A stretch of 64,000 nucleotides of DNA from Phallusia mammillata (GCA_003260075.1 QLIY01000840.1:5113-69112); one strand, 5' to 3'. Shown: positions 12,101-30,068, counted from the first letter of the stretch. Numbers and translations are program-made. The notes: a model not told the origin generated them from the letters alone.

Positions 12101-15100
12101 TGTTTTCAAAAGGGCAAGAAAAAGAAGATCCGTGCAGTTTTACATGTTTCACCTGATGCATTGAGAGTGGTAGAGGACTCAACAAAAGCACTTCTGCTGG
12201 ATCAAACCATTGAAAAAGTATCATTTTGTGCACCAGATCGCAACTACGAGCGAGCATTTTCTTATATATGTCGAGATGGAACATCAAGACGTTGGCTCTG
12301 TCACTCATTTTTTGCCATCAAGGAAACGGTATGTATGACGTCATTTTATTTTTTACGGCACATTTTATATACTACAGAATTTAACTACAGTTTTTGACTG
12401 TAGGGGTGTGCAAACCGCGGGCCAAATGTGGCCCTTGATTAAAGGTTGTGCGGCCCGCAGAGACGCTTGGATTTCAAATGTACTGGCAATCGAGTTCAAG
12501 AATTATATATTTTTGATCTGTTTAATGCACCCGATTCTATTTGTTTTTTGGCAATTTGTGGCTAGAATTCAATCGAATTTTGGCAATTGTATTTGGCCCC
12601 ACAGTAACAAAGGTTGCACACCTCTGATGTAAGGCAATTGTGCAAAGGTTTCCAAATCCTAGGGAAAGTCTCAACCTTTAGTCTTCCAGGAAATTTTGTT
12701 CTTTAGAATGGTGAAATCATGGACAAAATTGAATTATTTTAAGCTGTAAAGTATATCTTATGCTGTTTCATGTTCAAACTAGCAGTTAAACCAGGGGTCT
12801 CAAACTCAAACTGCTTTGGGGGCCAAAAATAAACTTCTAAGTAAGTCAAGGGCCGCACTATATCGATATCAAACAAAATATTGCAAGATTAAAAAATGAA
12901 ATGTTCATTTGTGCCATTAGCTACATTAAAAAACAATATTGTATTAAATAACAAACAGATATACAGTGTAGCAAAGTGAAAGTCAACTGTGCTTTATTGC
13001 TTTATGTGGAAACAATGCCCTACAATTACGTAACAATGTATGAAATATGACGCAACAATCGCAATTGCTGATTCTAAAACTGAGCGAGTTTGATTATCTT
13101 GTGAAAACGTGACATATACCACTAATAGAAAAATGATTGTATTATGTAAACTTTCTAGTCAAAAACGGTATTCCGCCAGAGTAAAACACAACTTCTAAAA
13201 AGTTACTTCACGGGCCGCACAAAAACCCTTGGCGGGCCGCGTGTTTGAGACCCCTGAGTTAAACAATCATACTGCCAACTGGATACAGCATTTTGAACAA
13301 CGCATGTCAGAGACTGTGTTTAAATTTCTAGCAAGCTTTGCAAAGCAACCGCTTTAACACCACATTTGCCTGCCACAAGCATGTTAAAAATGCCACCAAC
13401 GTTTTGTGGTTTACACCAATTCCTTTTCAATTGTTTTGGAGCACTGTGGTTTAAATATGCTGTGCACCAACAAAGTGGTTGGTTGTAATATGACTTACTA
13501 TACATGTTTGCCCGAAATCTTAAAGACAGTTTTTGTGTGACTTTATTGATGTGTGCCTTAGTGTGGTACCTTAACTAGTTTCACAAATCTGAAATAAAAC
13601 AGATCTTATGTCAGTCAGACACAAAGTAAAATGCCTTTCTCCCCCCCCCCGCGGGCCGCGTGTTTGAGACCCCTGAGTTAAACAATCATACTGCCAACTG
13701 GATACAGCATTTTGAACAACGCATGTCAGAGACTGTGTTTAAATTTCTAGCAAGCTTTGCAAAGCAACCGCTTTAACACCACATTTGCCTGCCACAAGCA
13801 TGTTAAAAATGCCACCAACGTTTTGTGGTTTACACCAATTCCTTTTCAATTGTTTTGGAGCACTGTGGTTTAAATATGCTGTGCACCAACAAAGTGGTTG
13901 GTTGTAATATGACTTACTATACATGTTTGCCCGAAATCTTAAAGACAGTTTTTGTGTGACTTTATTGATGTGTGCCTTAGTGTGGTACCTTAACTAGTTT
14001 CACAAGTCTGAAATAAAACAGATCTTATGTCAGTCATACACAAAGTAAAATGCCTTTCTTTTTCACCTTAGCTTATGATTGTGGGTTCCTTTTCGCGAAG
14101 GTCCTTTTAGTTTGATGCAAATAGTTTGGGTGAAAATCATTAATAAGGTCATAGTGTATGTAAAACAGCAACATAGAGAAAAGTCACCTTCCTGGTAATA
14201 AAAAAATGTTTTTTCCCTATAGATTCGCTCATAACAATTACAAATTGCATGACACGACATCAATTATTTCATGCAACCTGATACAGTAGGAAGTAAATTA
14301 CCGTAAATTTAAGAACAGGTGTTGTGTTTAAAAAAATAGTTCAAAAAGAAACAGTGAACAAAGACCCCACATTTGCAAATACTGCCCTTATTTTGAACAT
14401 GTTGTAAATTTAAGGTGTACTGAGTTAAAAAATGTAACTTTATGAAATTTTGTTTACATGTTCTTCCAAAATTTGTAATAGGGTGAGAGATTGAGTCACG
14501 CAGTAGGATGTGCCTTTGCTGCTTGCCTAGAAAAGAAACAGAAAAGGGAAAAAGAAACTGGAGTGACAGTGACGTATGACAAGAATCGAACCACGTTCAC
14601 CCGTGAGGGGTCTTTTCGTGTGAGAACGATGACTGAGCAACAGGAAGAATTGAACAAGACCAACAATTCTTGTATGCAGATTTTAAAATATTTAGATAAA
14701 TTTCATTGCCCAAATACATTTTATATCAGATATATTTGTTGCAACATGTTTTGTGCTTTGACATGTACAGTGACATAAAAACTAGAAAAAAGTTGTATAG
14801 CCTTGGTAGTTTACAAGTGAATGTATTAAATGGAAATACATTTTTTAAAGCTGAATTTTCTCTTATAGCTCCAACTAACTCATCACAAGTAAAAGTGGAA
14901 GTGCACAATCCAAGTGCTGTACCCCGACCACATGCTCCTGCCCACCTTATACGGCAAGCTTCACTCAGGTGTGTACTGTGTACCACTATTTTATTTCAAC
15001 TCGAAAAATGTTTTAACTGTCTAGTGGTCATACTTACTTTACAACTGTATTTTTTTATGTTGAAAATTCTTTTACATTTTGATTATAGTGAAAACAGTTA

Positions 15101-17479
15101 GGTTTGGTGGTTGACTATCTGCCCAAATTAAACAAAGCTCAAAGCCACTTAAACTTTTGGAAGAGCTTTTAAATTTGTTACTTCTTGACAAACATGACCC
15201 AATAAAATGTGCACAATGGTACCATCACAGAATGCGTTGATGCAACTTTTAAATACCTATCAGGCACATTTTCAAAAGACAGATATATGAGAATAGTTTT
15301 AGTGTAAACCCGTTTAGAAAAATTATTACAACTATTCATCAATACTAAAATGTCATGTAAAAATGTGATCAAAATTTAATTATTACACCTTATATGAGAC
15401 TTTCACTGTTCAAATGCAAATGCCCATTTCAAACTTGCCCCATTAAGTTTACATACTATGGCGTCATGGGTCTTGAAGCACCATTGTCTGTGACTAATAA
15501 CCGGTATTTCACACGTATGATTCAATACGGCTGTCACGTGACTTTTATGACCCGATCTTTTTAAATCGCTGTTGCAAGCATTTAAACTGCTGACCTATTT
15601 TTCTTGCTATTTGACATAAACTTGCCACCGAAGAAGACAGTTATTGTTTCAAATTCATCTAAGTTGCGTTAACGGTTTCAAACATTTGTTTTGCAGAACG
15701 TTTGGGTCCAAAAAGGGCGAGGAAAATTCACTGACATCTCCATTTAAGCGAAACAAATCTCTGCCGCCGCAAATGGGCAGATCGACGGCTAACAGACCAC
15801 TGATGAATGCTGGTAACAGACATAATAAATAGTAAACATGTAGAAAAATATATTGAAGAGTTTAGGTTTAATAGTGTACAACGACTAATACTTTGTTGTT
15901 GAATGTTAATCAACAAACGTTGTACATTTGAATACGACTTATAAAAGTAACCCCCCCCCCTGGGCAGATCGACGGCTAACAGACCACTGATGAATGCTGG
16001 TAACAGACTTCATAAATAGTAAACATGTAGAAAAATATATTGAACAGTTTAGGTTTAATAGTGTAATACTAATACTTAGTCGTTGAGTGTTAATCAACAA
16101 ACGTTGTACATTTGAATACGACTTATAAAAGTAGTACCTTTTGCTCCTATTTTATCCTATGATCATAGAATTGACCAGCTGATTCGATGTAACGCCTTCA
16201 ATGGGCCTGAGGTACTGTGCTTTGTGTGAGTATGCCGTGATCGCTGGTCTACACAGACGCTTCACGGCTGATCCTAAATATAAATTTGAGTTCATCTTAT
16301 TTTTATCCTGTTGTAGTTTTTACTATTTCTTGAAATGTTGAAACGTCTAAACTTTGCGTTCTTTCCCACAGTGCCTGAAATGGAGGAAGAAGAAAGTATC
16401 GACATAAGTGAGATGTGTTCGACGATAACTAATACATTCTCCAGCAACAACAACGACGATCCGTTTGCCAAAGCTCCGATGCCGAAACTCGGTTCTCCCC
16501 TAACGCCAAAACCAGGTGAAATGTTTGTGTATTGACATCGCCATCTGAGAAATATATTTTCGTTCACTGAAAACAGTATTCGTTTACTGAAACTCTACTC
16601 AGAAGTAGCAAGAGCATTGTTAAAAAAGAAAAGATTTGCAAAAGTGCGTGTGGTAACAAGAAAGATAATGAAGAAAAAAGACTAACAGAAAAGATTTGTA
16701 CCACGACATATATGTGGAAAGCTCGTTATCGCTATTATACACCCCCCCCCCCACTGAAAACAGTATTCGTTTACTGAAACTCTACTCAGAAGTAGCAAGG
16801 GCATTGTTAAAAAAGAAAAGGTGTACAAAAGTGCTTGTGGTAACAAGAAAAGATAATGAAGAAAAAAGACTAACAGAAAGCTCGTTATCGCTATTATACG
16901 CATTCCCACGTAAAACGCATGCAACCCCGGAATTGACGGTAAGTTCTAAAGATGACATCGTTTCATGTACCAAATAGGCCAATTTCTTCATGCTGGCCTG
17001 TGCTGCCAGTAGAATTCTGTTTTAAGCTAAAGAAACCTACCAAAAGCAACAAACTAAATCTTTGGGTTGCTTTTGTAGTGAATGGATTCGACGTTCCTCT
17101 TAAACCGTCAACCCTCCCGCTCCAACCAGTACCAGTTTACACAAACCAGCCTGCACCACCGCAGCAGCAAGCGGCCGCAGCTTCACCTGTCCGCGACACA
17201 AACCCCTGGGCTGAAGACACGCGTCGTCAGCAGTTTCCCACGCAATTCGGTGGCGCCAGTGGCGTTCCTATGCAGGGCCACAAGCGCACTGCTTCCGAGG
17301 CCGACAAATGGCTGAGCAATGTCGAGATGCAGGTGACACACAATAACCACGCAGTTGTGCCTTACCAGCAGCAAACGCAGCAGCCCCAGGTCTTTGCAAA
17401 TTTTCCGTCGGCCACCAAAAAAATTGACCCCTTCCAGCCGCAGCCTAGGCAGCCACAAGGTTTCGTTGTGAGTATTTGA
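6116..17479 (+). CDS. NUMB: Numb, PTB-domain endocytic adaptor and Notch inhibitor
   Basis: Coding exons: 6116-6244, 7805-7879, 12113-12328, 14482-14671, 14869-14968, 15697-15812, 16372-16515, 17079-17479. They total 1,371 nt and 456 aa with every phase consistent. The N-terminus has the conserved basic stretch KSFRRKKK and then SRPHQWQ. A PTB domain fills about residues 36-180, with Numb hallmarks [51 protein letters not shown] and [13 protein letters not shown] motif (AP-2 alpha-type ligand) is near residue 306 and DPFQP near 444; EADKWLSN recalls Numb C-termini. No NPF motif was found. The Numb family recruits Notch to clathrin-mediated endocytosis at the cell cortex in asymmetric division. 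The start is the first ATG of the exon; a second ATG follows directly. The final GTT|GTGAGT also looks like a splice donor, so a further 3' exon is possible. Confidence 0.93.
6840..6851. other. G-run between duplicated flanks (probable gap placeholder)
   Basis: About 125 bp at 6715-6839 recurs at 6852-6976 in NUMB intron 1 with several substitutions. Confidence 0.8.
7567..7576. other. G-run cutting a duplicate of NUMB exon 2
   Basis: 7286-7566 recurs at 7577-7826 with an indel of roughly 30 bp. Copy 1 contains the acceptor and first ~18 nt of NUMB exon 2 (7548-7566) and then stops at the run. The intact exon is 7805-7879. The partial exon is a false duplicate, not an alternative exon. Confidence 0.85.
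8167..8176. other. G-run between duplicated flanks (probable gap placeholder)
   Basis: About 7988-8166 recurs at about 8186-8360, including the left part of the hAT MITE, so the element appears once as a fragment (8090-8166) and once intact (8286-8433). Confidence 0.8.
8286..8433 (-). mobile_element. 148-bp hAT MITE in NUMB intron 2
   Basis: Inverted ends CAGGGTTCTTTTAAGG and CCTTAAAAACACTG, with perfect 8-bp target duplications GTGTTATG at 8278-8285 and 8434-8441. Length, CAG..CTG termini and 8-bp duplication are typical of non-autonomous hAT elements. Related copies lie at 3367 and inside 39331-39883. Confidence 0.8.
11158..11167. other. G-run between duplicated flanks (probable gap placeholder)
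   Basis: The block 10324-10475 recurs at 11168-11326 immediately after this run in NUMB intron 2. Confidence 0.8.
11327..11337. other. G-run between duplicated flanks (probable gap placeholder)
   Basis: Downstream of it, 11338-11935 repeats 10589-11160 with SNPs. The bases 10476-10588 are missing from the second copy, as if two short contigs of one allele were placed after the other allele. Confidence 0.8.
12401..12626. mobile_element. hAT-like non-autonomous element in NUMB intron 3
   Basis: It starts TAGGGGTGTGCAAACC and ends GGTTGCACACCTCTG, a good inverted pair of the AGGGGTGTGCAA type used by hAT elements, with the usual GGCCC-rich subterminal stretches. No convincing target duplication was found. 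Confidence 0.55.
12792..13256. mobile_element. 465-bp hAT non-autonomous element, NUMB intron 3
   Basis: Inverted termini CAGGGGTCTCAAACTC and GTGTTTGAGACCCCTG are flanked by perfect 8-bp duplications AGTTAAAC at 12784-12791 and 13257-13264. GGGCCGC-rich subterminal segments are present and no transposase reading frame, so it is non-autonomous. Confidence 0.88.
13641..13650. other. C-run between duplicated flanks (probable gap placeholder)
   Basis: About 400 bp at 13233-13640, starting inside the hAT element, recurs at 13651-14060 with only about two differences. The run is exactly 10 C, opposite in polarity to the runs further left. Confidence 0.85.
15951..15960. other. C-run with duplicate of NUMB exon 6 end
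   Basis: 15774-15950 recurs at 15961-16132. The second copy includes the last 39 nt of the coding exon and its donor (15961-15999), which is a false partial exon. Confidence 0.85.
16742..16752. other. C-run between duplicated flanks (probable gap placeholder)
   Basis: About 16567-16741 recurs at 16753-16898 with SNPs and a ~40-bp indel in the last NUMB intron. Confidence 0.8.
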
Positions 17480-20400
17480 TGGGTGATACCCATGCTCCGC
17501 CCCCTTTTCTTAACATTGCAAAACATAGTATTACCACCACATATGAACTTATGCTTACTTTTTCGCGTTGTTTTCCGCTGTCGTCATTACGGTTTTCTTT
17601 TAATTCGCTGGTGCTGCCGATTGCTCGTCGCGCGACACGCCCCCAGTTTTAGCCAATCACGTTCGGCCTTGCGAAGTTACGAGTATTTTGACCTGTACGT
17701 CCTCTGTGTACGATACCCGCGGTACTTTATTTTCACTCATGCCTTCCACTGATAACCAAGGTACCCACAATTCGGTTACCCAATCGCCAACACCATCACG
17801 TTTTATCGCACTTTCTACCCACTCAATGCGAAAACCTTGCGGTGCAGTAGCGAACGAGTTGTTAAAAAATGTCTTGGATCACATGACACGTCGCAAGGTT
17901 CTGCCTGGTGTGTTCCGTTGCATTGGCGACCTTTATTTGTATGGGCCCTTCTCTTGGCTGAGGAGATAAAAATGTCCTGAACTAAATATACGAATCTAAC
18001 CCTAACGAATAGGCCTTTTAATTAATGTGCCACCGATCGTTGCATTTGGCCGCGTTCGATACAAGTTCTTCTTTGTCTACACATGCTGAGGGTTGAATTT
18101 GGGCTTGCTGTTCCGTAAGTTTGAAATATTATTTTCCGGCTGTTAAGTTTTGTGTACGAACATCAGATGGGTTGAACTTTTTTATAATGCTATATGTGGA
18201 CAACTTTTCGAATGCATTGCCAAGGTCGTGATTGAGATGAATTTGAAGATATTGTGCCAACGAATCTGGCTCAGAACTACAAGGTGCTAAAACTTCCCGA
18301 ATGAAATTTGGCAAATTCTTAACTAAGTCGTGTTTTTAAAATTGATATTCCGTTTTAAATCATAGGTGTAGCTTATAATTGATGTCTGGTAAGAATTTGG
18401 ATTTACTGTTTGGTTAGGGTGGTCAAATCGCATAAGTTTGAATACATAGAACTAAAATTGAAATATTCCTATAACTTAAATCTCTGAAGTATGTAACTAT
18501 GTTTTTTTTTATAGTTACCAACTTTGTTTTGTTTGGAACGTCATTGTTGGCGGCTGTAAAATTTGTTGTTTCGTCGTTGTTCTACTTGTCAATGCGTTGA
18601 ACTGGATGTTTGGCCTGATGAACTGGTACGACTAGCGATAGGGGCCTGGTATCTTTTTCGTTTTGGTCCTGGTGCTTTTGACCCCGGCACTTTCAAGTGA
18701 TACAACAAAATGTTAAACCGTCTGTTTGTAACAAAGTTGTGGATATTTATTTCCCAAAATGCATTTCGATGGTGCAGGTACAAGATTTTTTAGTAAAAGT
18801 AGAAACTGATGTTCGCATCAAAGTTGGCAGTTTTCTTTCAGAAAATGAACTTGGCTTTCCCGATCCGTTTTGTCCTGAAATCACTAAATAGGTACTAGCC
18901 CTGGTTTCAGACAAGTTGATTAATTGAAATCTTTGCGATAAAGCCGTATTGAGTTTGTTTGTCGTTTTAACCGTACCAACTTCCTTGTGCTTATCTCTTG
19001 TACAAATCCTATTTCCTTATCGCTTCTATCTGTTCGCATCCGAAGGGGCTTTCAGTGCAGATTTGTACCCGACTTGGCGCCATTGTTTCTGAAGAAAATT
19101 ATCGTACGATGCTATTTCATACATATTTCTGCTAATTTTTTAACTGATTGAATTACTAAAAATTGCGTAAAAGATCAAGGCGTCATTTCATGTCAATAGT
19201 AATGTCCTTAAAATTGTTACCCTTTCCATGGAGAAATACCTTGTTTGCGTAAAACATATTCTACACGATTGCAACAGTTACGCCAACAATGTCCTGCAGT
19301 TTTTATCTTTTTATCTTTCGGCACGCCACAGTAGCGATAATAACATTGTATTTGCGTTTTGCCCTTTTTAAAAAACATGACATTTCTGCTTTTCACAAGG
19401 TTTCTTTCGGCGCTAATTTCAAGATTTCGCTTTTTCACAAGCGCAAATTCATTTTCCATTTTACGCGCAAAAATTTTCCGCCGCAATTTTATTTGTGATT
19501 TTGCAAACCTTGTCGCACGGTGGCGCTCTTGACTTGTTACTTGCAAACGCATCTGCCACCGATTGTAGAATCTCGATTTAACCACTTTCTTCTTGCAACT
19601 ACATTACGCGTTAATTTTCTGCTGCTTGGTGTTGTGTCCTAATTCATTACGCAAAGACAGAAGTTGTGCAAATTGCAAAAAAACTTACAAACACAGCAAG
19701 GCATTGAATTTAAATGAACCTTGGATTGTCATAGCATAACAATTCACACCAGACTTATTAACGGTTTACAGACTGCTGAAAAAACGAATTTCAAGGTTAA
19801 TCTTTTTCTTGTAAGGCGCGTCTTTTACAGCCTTCACTGGTTTCGGAAATGTTCACAATTTCGGCAAAATGTATTGAATTTTCAAAACTGTCTGACCTCA
19901 AACGTTTGCCTTCAGTAGACAAACTGGACTTCATATAAACCCATATTAGTGTGACCAATTGCACCAAAACTTTCTAAATTACAAAAGAGAGAAAATAACT
20001 TGGCAATTCGAACGGTTTTATTTATCTTAAATAGCATGCACACTTGAAAAATGGAAGGGAGAGAGAAAACAAAGTAGCGGACATAAATAAATATCTGTGT
20101 AGAGCGCGCGGAGTGAAAAATTACACGCCAGGATCATTAGTTTGTAGCGGGCAGCAAAAGTGATGACCAGAGCCATGAAAATCACTTGAATACTTTTCAC
20201 TAGGCTTCTGGTGATAATGTGTAACACAACGAATGCTTCCATTTTAAACTAGGTTTGTTCAGGAAGTCCAGTCATATGGGCCTAAATTTCACATACGGTT
20301 TTGTACAAAACATAAAATGTAAATGGCACATAAATTTTTTTCGGGGCAAACTCGGCAGTTGTGGTTTATGTCTTGCCTGTAAAAAGATATGAAGCGGACG

Positions 20401-21227
20401 CTAGAGGCGCTAGATAGTCACCGAGCGTTCGGTTTCGCTTCGGGAATAGCGGACCCAAAAGGGTAGCGGCAGTATATTGAGTGCAGCAATGTATGTTATT
20501 AGCTTGCTTCGTTTTGGGAGGAACCAAAGACGGTAAAAGATACCTTAAATGTTTGCAGCTCAAAGACAGCACAGCCAATGACGGGTTTGCGAGTTAAATT
20601 AGCCTGGATCGCTCACCACCTGAACTGGAACAGTTGAACACGAATAAAAAGAAACACAAGTAAGCAAGGAAAAAAGGAACGACCAATAAAGTAGCGCGAA
20701 CAAAACCAACGCGAAAGCTCAATTAAAATCCATTTGGCAAAAAAATAAGATACTATGTAAATCAACAGAAATCGAGAAAACAAATTAAAACAGGACTGGC
20801 TGGCGAACTCAAACGCTGCACATTCACAGCAAGTGGGGCGCGAACCAACCCACCGAGCTACAAAGCCTCGTACAACGGTCCTTGGCGGTCAAGAACAGAA
20901 CTCACAGTGACACTTATACCAGCGCGCCCCCTGGTGATGAAGCACTGCGCGTTCGAAAGTGTGCGGCAAACTTGAAACTTCATTCAAGGAACTTGAAAGC
21001 AAAAAAGCGAAACAAACGCGTGGATAAGGTGCAAAATATTACGAAGTCCAACACAGGGCTGTCTGCGTAATTCGCTAAATCCAAATACAACTTGCAAGAC
21101 AGAAAAAATGGACACCAATAAAAATCTAAAACTTCCTATGCGGCCGATGGCAAAAGGGAAAGGCCGAAAAAAACATGGCAATACTGTGAACACTCATGGG
21201 GTTACGTCACCGAAAAGGATGGACCAA
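17480..21227. other. Gene-free gap between convergent NUMB and ERR
   Basis: No exon chain with conserved protein sequence was found. It must hold the NUMB 3' UTR and the ERR 3' UTR, but I could not place a convincing AATAAA for either. A tRNA-like remnant may lie at about 20826-20875 on the minus strand (box A-like TAGCTCGGTGGG, box B-like GGTTCGCGCCCC). Confidence 0.5.
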
Positions 21228-25589
<4,362 letters not shown>

Positions 25590-27695
25590 CTATTGGTCTG
25601 AAACGTCAAATGTTACATAGTTATTCGAATGTGAATGCCACATGCTCAGTAATAAAATTTAAAACAGTCGCAGCTACTGTAATCACAACTGTGGCCTACA
25701 TGTCCACGATATTGGAACGTTGTCGACCGCGGCAACATCATTTCAGCTCGGCGCGACAAAGCAAATTAATGTTGGGAGCCTCCCTGTCGTCTTGTCAGTT
25801 TGCCATATCTCATGTCAATCTTCAACGGTGCAATACAGGGTGACTAAATCCTCTATTTAAGATATGTTTCTGTAACCAACCCCGTTTATAGGTTGGATTT
25901 TTGCTGCGAAGTGTTGCATGACATACACAGAAACAGTATAAGTTTGTGGTCGCATCAACCGGATCAACTCATGCCACTAAAGGCAATTACCAATCAAGTT
26001 GCGTCGCAGACTCTAGTTATCGATCGGTTGAGAAACCAAACAAATTAGGCATTGATCGTTCAGACTTGCAGCAATCGGCGTATGCCTGACCAGTGCATTG
26101 GTGATCCAACGCGTGTCAACGCTATTCACAGGGGCACTACGGGGCAGCGTCGTTACGGGAGACGCGAGAATGCAACCTGTCAACAGGGCGATTAATTTGT
26201 TGCCGGTGAACCAAACGCTTGTGAAGCAGCAACGCGACTTGTTTGCAAAGCACATGGGCAGGCTCAGCACGGCTGTAGACCCCGGTCTGGCTGATTCTTT
26301 GGCGTTGCGATGGGCGATAACATTAAAGATGCACAATAACCTACAAGCTGTCTGATTGTGAATACCGCGAGAAGAATGTTGCCGCACCGGTTTTGTTTGC
26401 ACGCATGTCGCCTGTTCACTGACCATGTAATCGTATGCGTCGTCAGTAAATCTCTCCAGTCTCCACAGCAACAGTTTTCGAGAAAAAACGCACCGACTGT
26501 ACAACACCGAAAATAGTTTCGAGCCCTGCGCAAGCATCCTTTTTCACTTCGAGCCCTGTAATAACGTTCGCGTGATATTTATGTCAATTGTAAAAATACC
26601 TCGATTACCATACCATACATCCCTATTTGTGCGAAAATATAAGCTATTTTTGCTGCAAAACACGCGAAATCCAAGCACAACTTATGCCTGAGTGCAGACA
26701 CCAGCTGAACAGCGTTCTACCTCATCAGCGTTACGCAACCACTGACGATAGTCTGCGCAATTTCGCAATACTTCATCGCGTGATGATGTCACAGCCTTCT
26801 TTTTTCGCGCAGCGCTCTCTCGCTTAGCATGTGCTTGGCTCAATCCATGCACAGACCCTTTTTTCTGATGGCCCAGAATAGCACGCTTGTATGGCAACCA
26901 TGACGTCACAAAGGAAGACACGCATCGCGCGCATTAAACAGGCACACTCGCTCGCGGGGCCAGCAACCTCAACAAGAATCGCCGTTGAAGTCGTCATCGG
27001 TTTGCTGCTCTATGTTTAGGGCGTTTTTACAACGCGCAGTGCTAAGCCAGAGCGATGCTGCGCATTAAGTGCTTCATTACCAACATTGAATGGAAGAGTA
27101 GTTGCGTTTCGTAGGAAATGGCATTCACCAATACGCGCTTACAGCAATTACGTTGAAGCTCAAAGACTTATGCACCATGGGAGTTGTTGTTGACAATGGA
27201 AGATCTCTTTTACAGACCAGGCTAAAAAAATAACATTGTCCCGTGCAGACCAAGGCGGTTAAGCCTTGTTTGGCACAATGTTTATGTTTATTCAATTTTT
27301 AGGCGCAAAACCGCCCACAGAATATAATAGTATAGTGGCACTTTAATTGCACATACTTTGCAATATATTTTAGTGCCATTGCGTCCCTTCAAACACCTTT
27401 CAAAAGGCGGTTTATAACGTTGGTATCACAAAACACCTATGCCAGTCCGCCTCAGCAAATTAACCGTTAATAAAAAGCCACCAATCAAACTGTACGCATA
27501 GTCATGGCCGCAATATTTGCTGACAAACATTTGAGACTCTCGGCAAGCGATTATTGGAACATTTCGTGTTCAAATGATCGTTACACGCCATGTTTTTAGG
27601 TACAATTGACATTCTGCTGAAACACATTTAACCGCCTACAGACAAACCGTTTAATTAAGTGTAAAAATGCTAGCAGTGTAGGAAAATTCGACAGG

Positions 27696-27705
27696 CCCCC
27701 CCCCC
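27696..27705. other. C-run between duplicated flanks (probable gap placeholder)
   Basis: 107 bp at 27589-27695 recurs at 27706-27812 with a few SNPs. The run is exactly 10 C. Confidence 0.85.
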
Positions 27706-30068
27706 ATGTTTTTAGGTACAATTGACATTCTGCTGAAACACATTTAACCGCCTGCAGACAAACCGTTTAACTAAGTGTAAAAATGCTAGCAGTGTAGGAA
27801 AAATCGACAGGATATGGAACCATCTAAAATCAATCAATCAAGCACCAAACGCAGGAACAGTAATCCAAAACGGAACACATCACCCTTCTCCAGTTTACAA
27901 CTAAATAACGACACTTTTCTTTTCCAAACTCCTGAACAGGAAATCCCTGAATTGTAGCGCAACTGTTAACTGCCGCATCTCTTCCGAAATATAGTTTATT
28001 GAGCCTTCTGCCACTGAGCACAGAAATTGCTTCGATAAAGACACCGTAAATCGATTGCCTGCAACGTTAAGTTCAGCTACAATACTAACTTTGCCACACT
28101 ACATTGTCGCCTTCAAACGCAGCTAAAGCTTTGTGACGTAGAAATGGCAATTGTGTCTCAAAGGAAATTATTTGTGAAATATATTAGATTTTAGTTGCCT
28201 GCATTTCAACCCAAAACCTTAAAGCAAATGTGTTTTATTAAATCAGGAATGCGAAATTTGACCCAAGCTTGATAGCTCAGGTGGGGTCGGCGATTCACGA
28301 TTGTATTACGGCTGGGCACAATCGATTTAAATCTCTCGAATACAATTGTGAGCCGGGCTTGGTTGAAACATGTAACCCTCCGGCAGTCTATTAATACTCA
28401 CAAAGCGCCGCACGGGATAATAGTTTCCTTAAATCCCTGGATTCCGATTTCCGCCGACCAAAAGCTCCGATTTCTAAAACATCGCGTCTAATACCTTTTC
28501 AGGTGGCACATCTACAGCGGGTTTGCAATGCTCAAATGCAGTTTGCAACTATTTTAAACACGTCTTAAAGTTTTATTACAATTATATATTCTGCACCTGG
28601 TCACCGTTTTCGAACCTCTGAAAGAGTGAGTTTCAATGGCCACAAAAGCATTTTATGATATCTAATTACATTTTACCTGTTTTATACTGAAATACAAAAT
28701 GTCCCTCTTTACAGAATCTCTTTTAAATCTGTTCTTGCTCTTACAGCATTCTGTTTAGGCACAGATGCCGGAACTAGTCTAAACACCAAAGACGTTTAAA
28801 CCAACTGATCCAAAAAGAACCTGAAACAGAAAAAATCACCAATCAAAATAGTTGAAGCAGCGCTGTCCTGCCGCTATAGGCCTTCTAAATTTTGTGATTG
28901 TCCCCACAGCAATTGCGGGTTAACTACAACGCAATTGCAGAAATGCTTTTAATAGATGGTCATTTTGATGTTACACTGTCCCTAGCCTGCACCCTTTATT
29001 AAACAAGTTTAAAATGCTGATTAAGACCTTTTAACAGGAGGCGGGCAACGCACATAATCAATACGGTTTTATAATGCATCCAATTGAGATTCTATTATCC
29101 TGCAACGTATACAGTCGTTACGGGATCGCGATACACTGTAGCTTATTCTCTTAACAGACACTAACTGTTAAGAGGTAAAAAGCTTTGGCACTTGCGAAAT
29201 TCTTGGGCGCGCTACATGACAATTGTACCATTGTAAGCCATTCGCAAGAGGAGTGTAGAGACAATGAAATAAGAAACCACCAGACGCGCCGAACGGCGAT
29301 GCTGATTGGTTGCCCGGGTATATGGACGATGTCGCATTATTTTCAATTTGAAATCAAAATGTTGTTCCTCTCGGCATATGATCGCTGTTGGTGCACAACA
29401 GGAAACATAAACGATACCTGTATGTAAAACGTGATATTGTATCACAGCTTGGTTCTTGCCAAACTTGAATGTTTAAATGCTGCTTATAACGCCGATTTTA
29501 AGTGTATTTCCCATCAATGGTAATATCGGAATATAAATTTCAGCCGAGATCAGTATCAATGTAATTTTTAGCAGTTGACCCGATTACTATACGATCAGAC
29601 TTAAGTAATTAGATTGGATTCATCAATCAAAACTGGGTTCTGCTCCCCTGGATGAAACGCTCAGCGCATTCCTGTGTATATATAAATCACTATCTATAGC
29701 CTTCAATGGTCCTGGCGTATACTATGATTTGGTCACCGTACATATTCTGTCATCAGCGTGTTTTTCTCCCCTAATATTAAATCTTTGCATAGCTATTGGA
29801 GGGGTGCGCTTGTTGTATGTTATTGTGTGCTTGCTGAGCAAAAATCCCACCACGTCTACCTGAACGAGAAGCAAGTTTGCAAACCCAGGCAAACAATGAA
29901 CAATGTTGTACTTTTTCACTTCAAAACTGCGGTCAACTGTATGGCTTGTCGGCAGCAAAAACTTTTTGAATGTTCGGTACACAATTTGGTTATATTTAAG
30001 GCGCTTTTTGAAATATTGACCCCAAAGCACAAATGGCATCACAAAAAAACATTGCATAGATCGATAGG

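Noticed and set aside
13320-13924. Two identical 61-codon frames on the minus strand
   Set aside because: One block duplicated around a C-run; in a NUMB intron, antisense, no coding signature.
16580-16940. Extra NUMB exon ending at a good donor (16939)
   Set aside because: No acceptor gives a phase compatible with the following exon without a stop.
18697-18891. Frame ending PDPFCPEITK as a terminal NUMB exon
   Set aside because: Its acceptor phase does not match the preceding NUMB exon, and the peptide is not Numb-like.
19217-19585. 122-codon basic, Cys-containing frame on the minus strand
   Set aside because: No recognisable family and no neighbouring exons; kept only as a curiosity.
26013-26537. 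174-codon frame on the minus strand
   Set aside because: No splice context, no domain, unusual composition; lies in the ERR upstream region.
28268-28345. tRNA-like sequence GATAGCTCAGGTGG
   Set aside because: Box A-like start but no proper box B or acceptor stem pairing.
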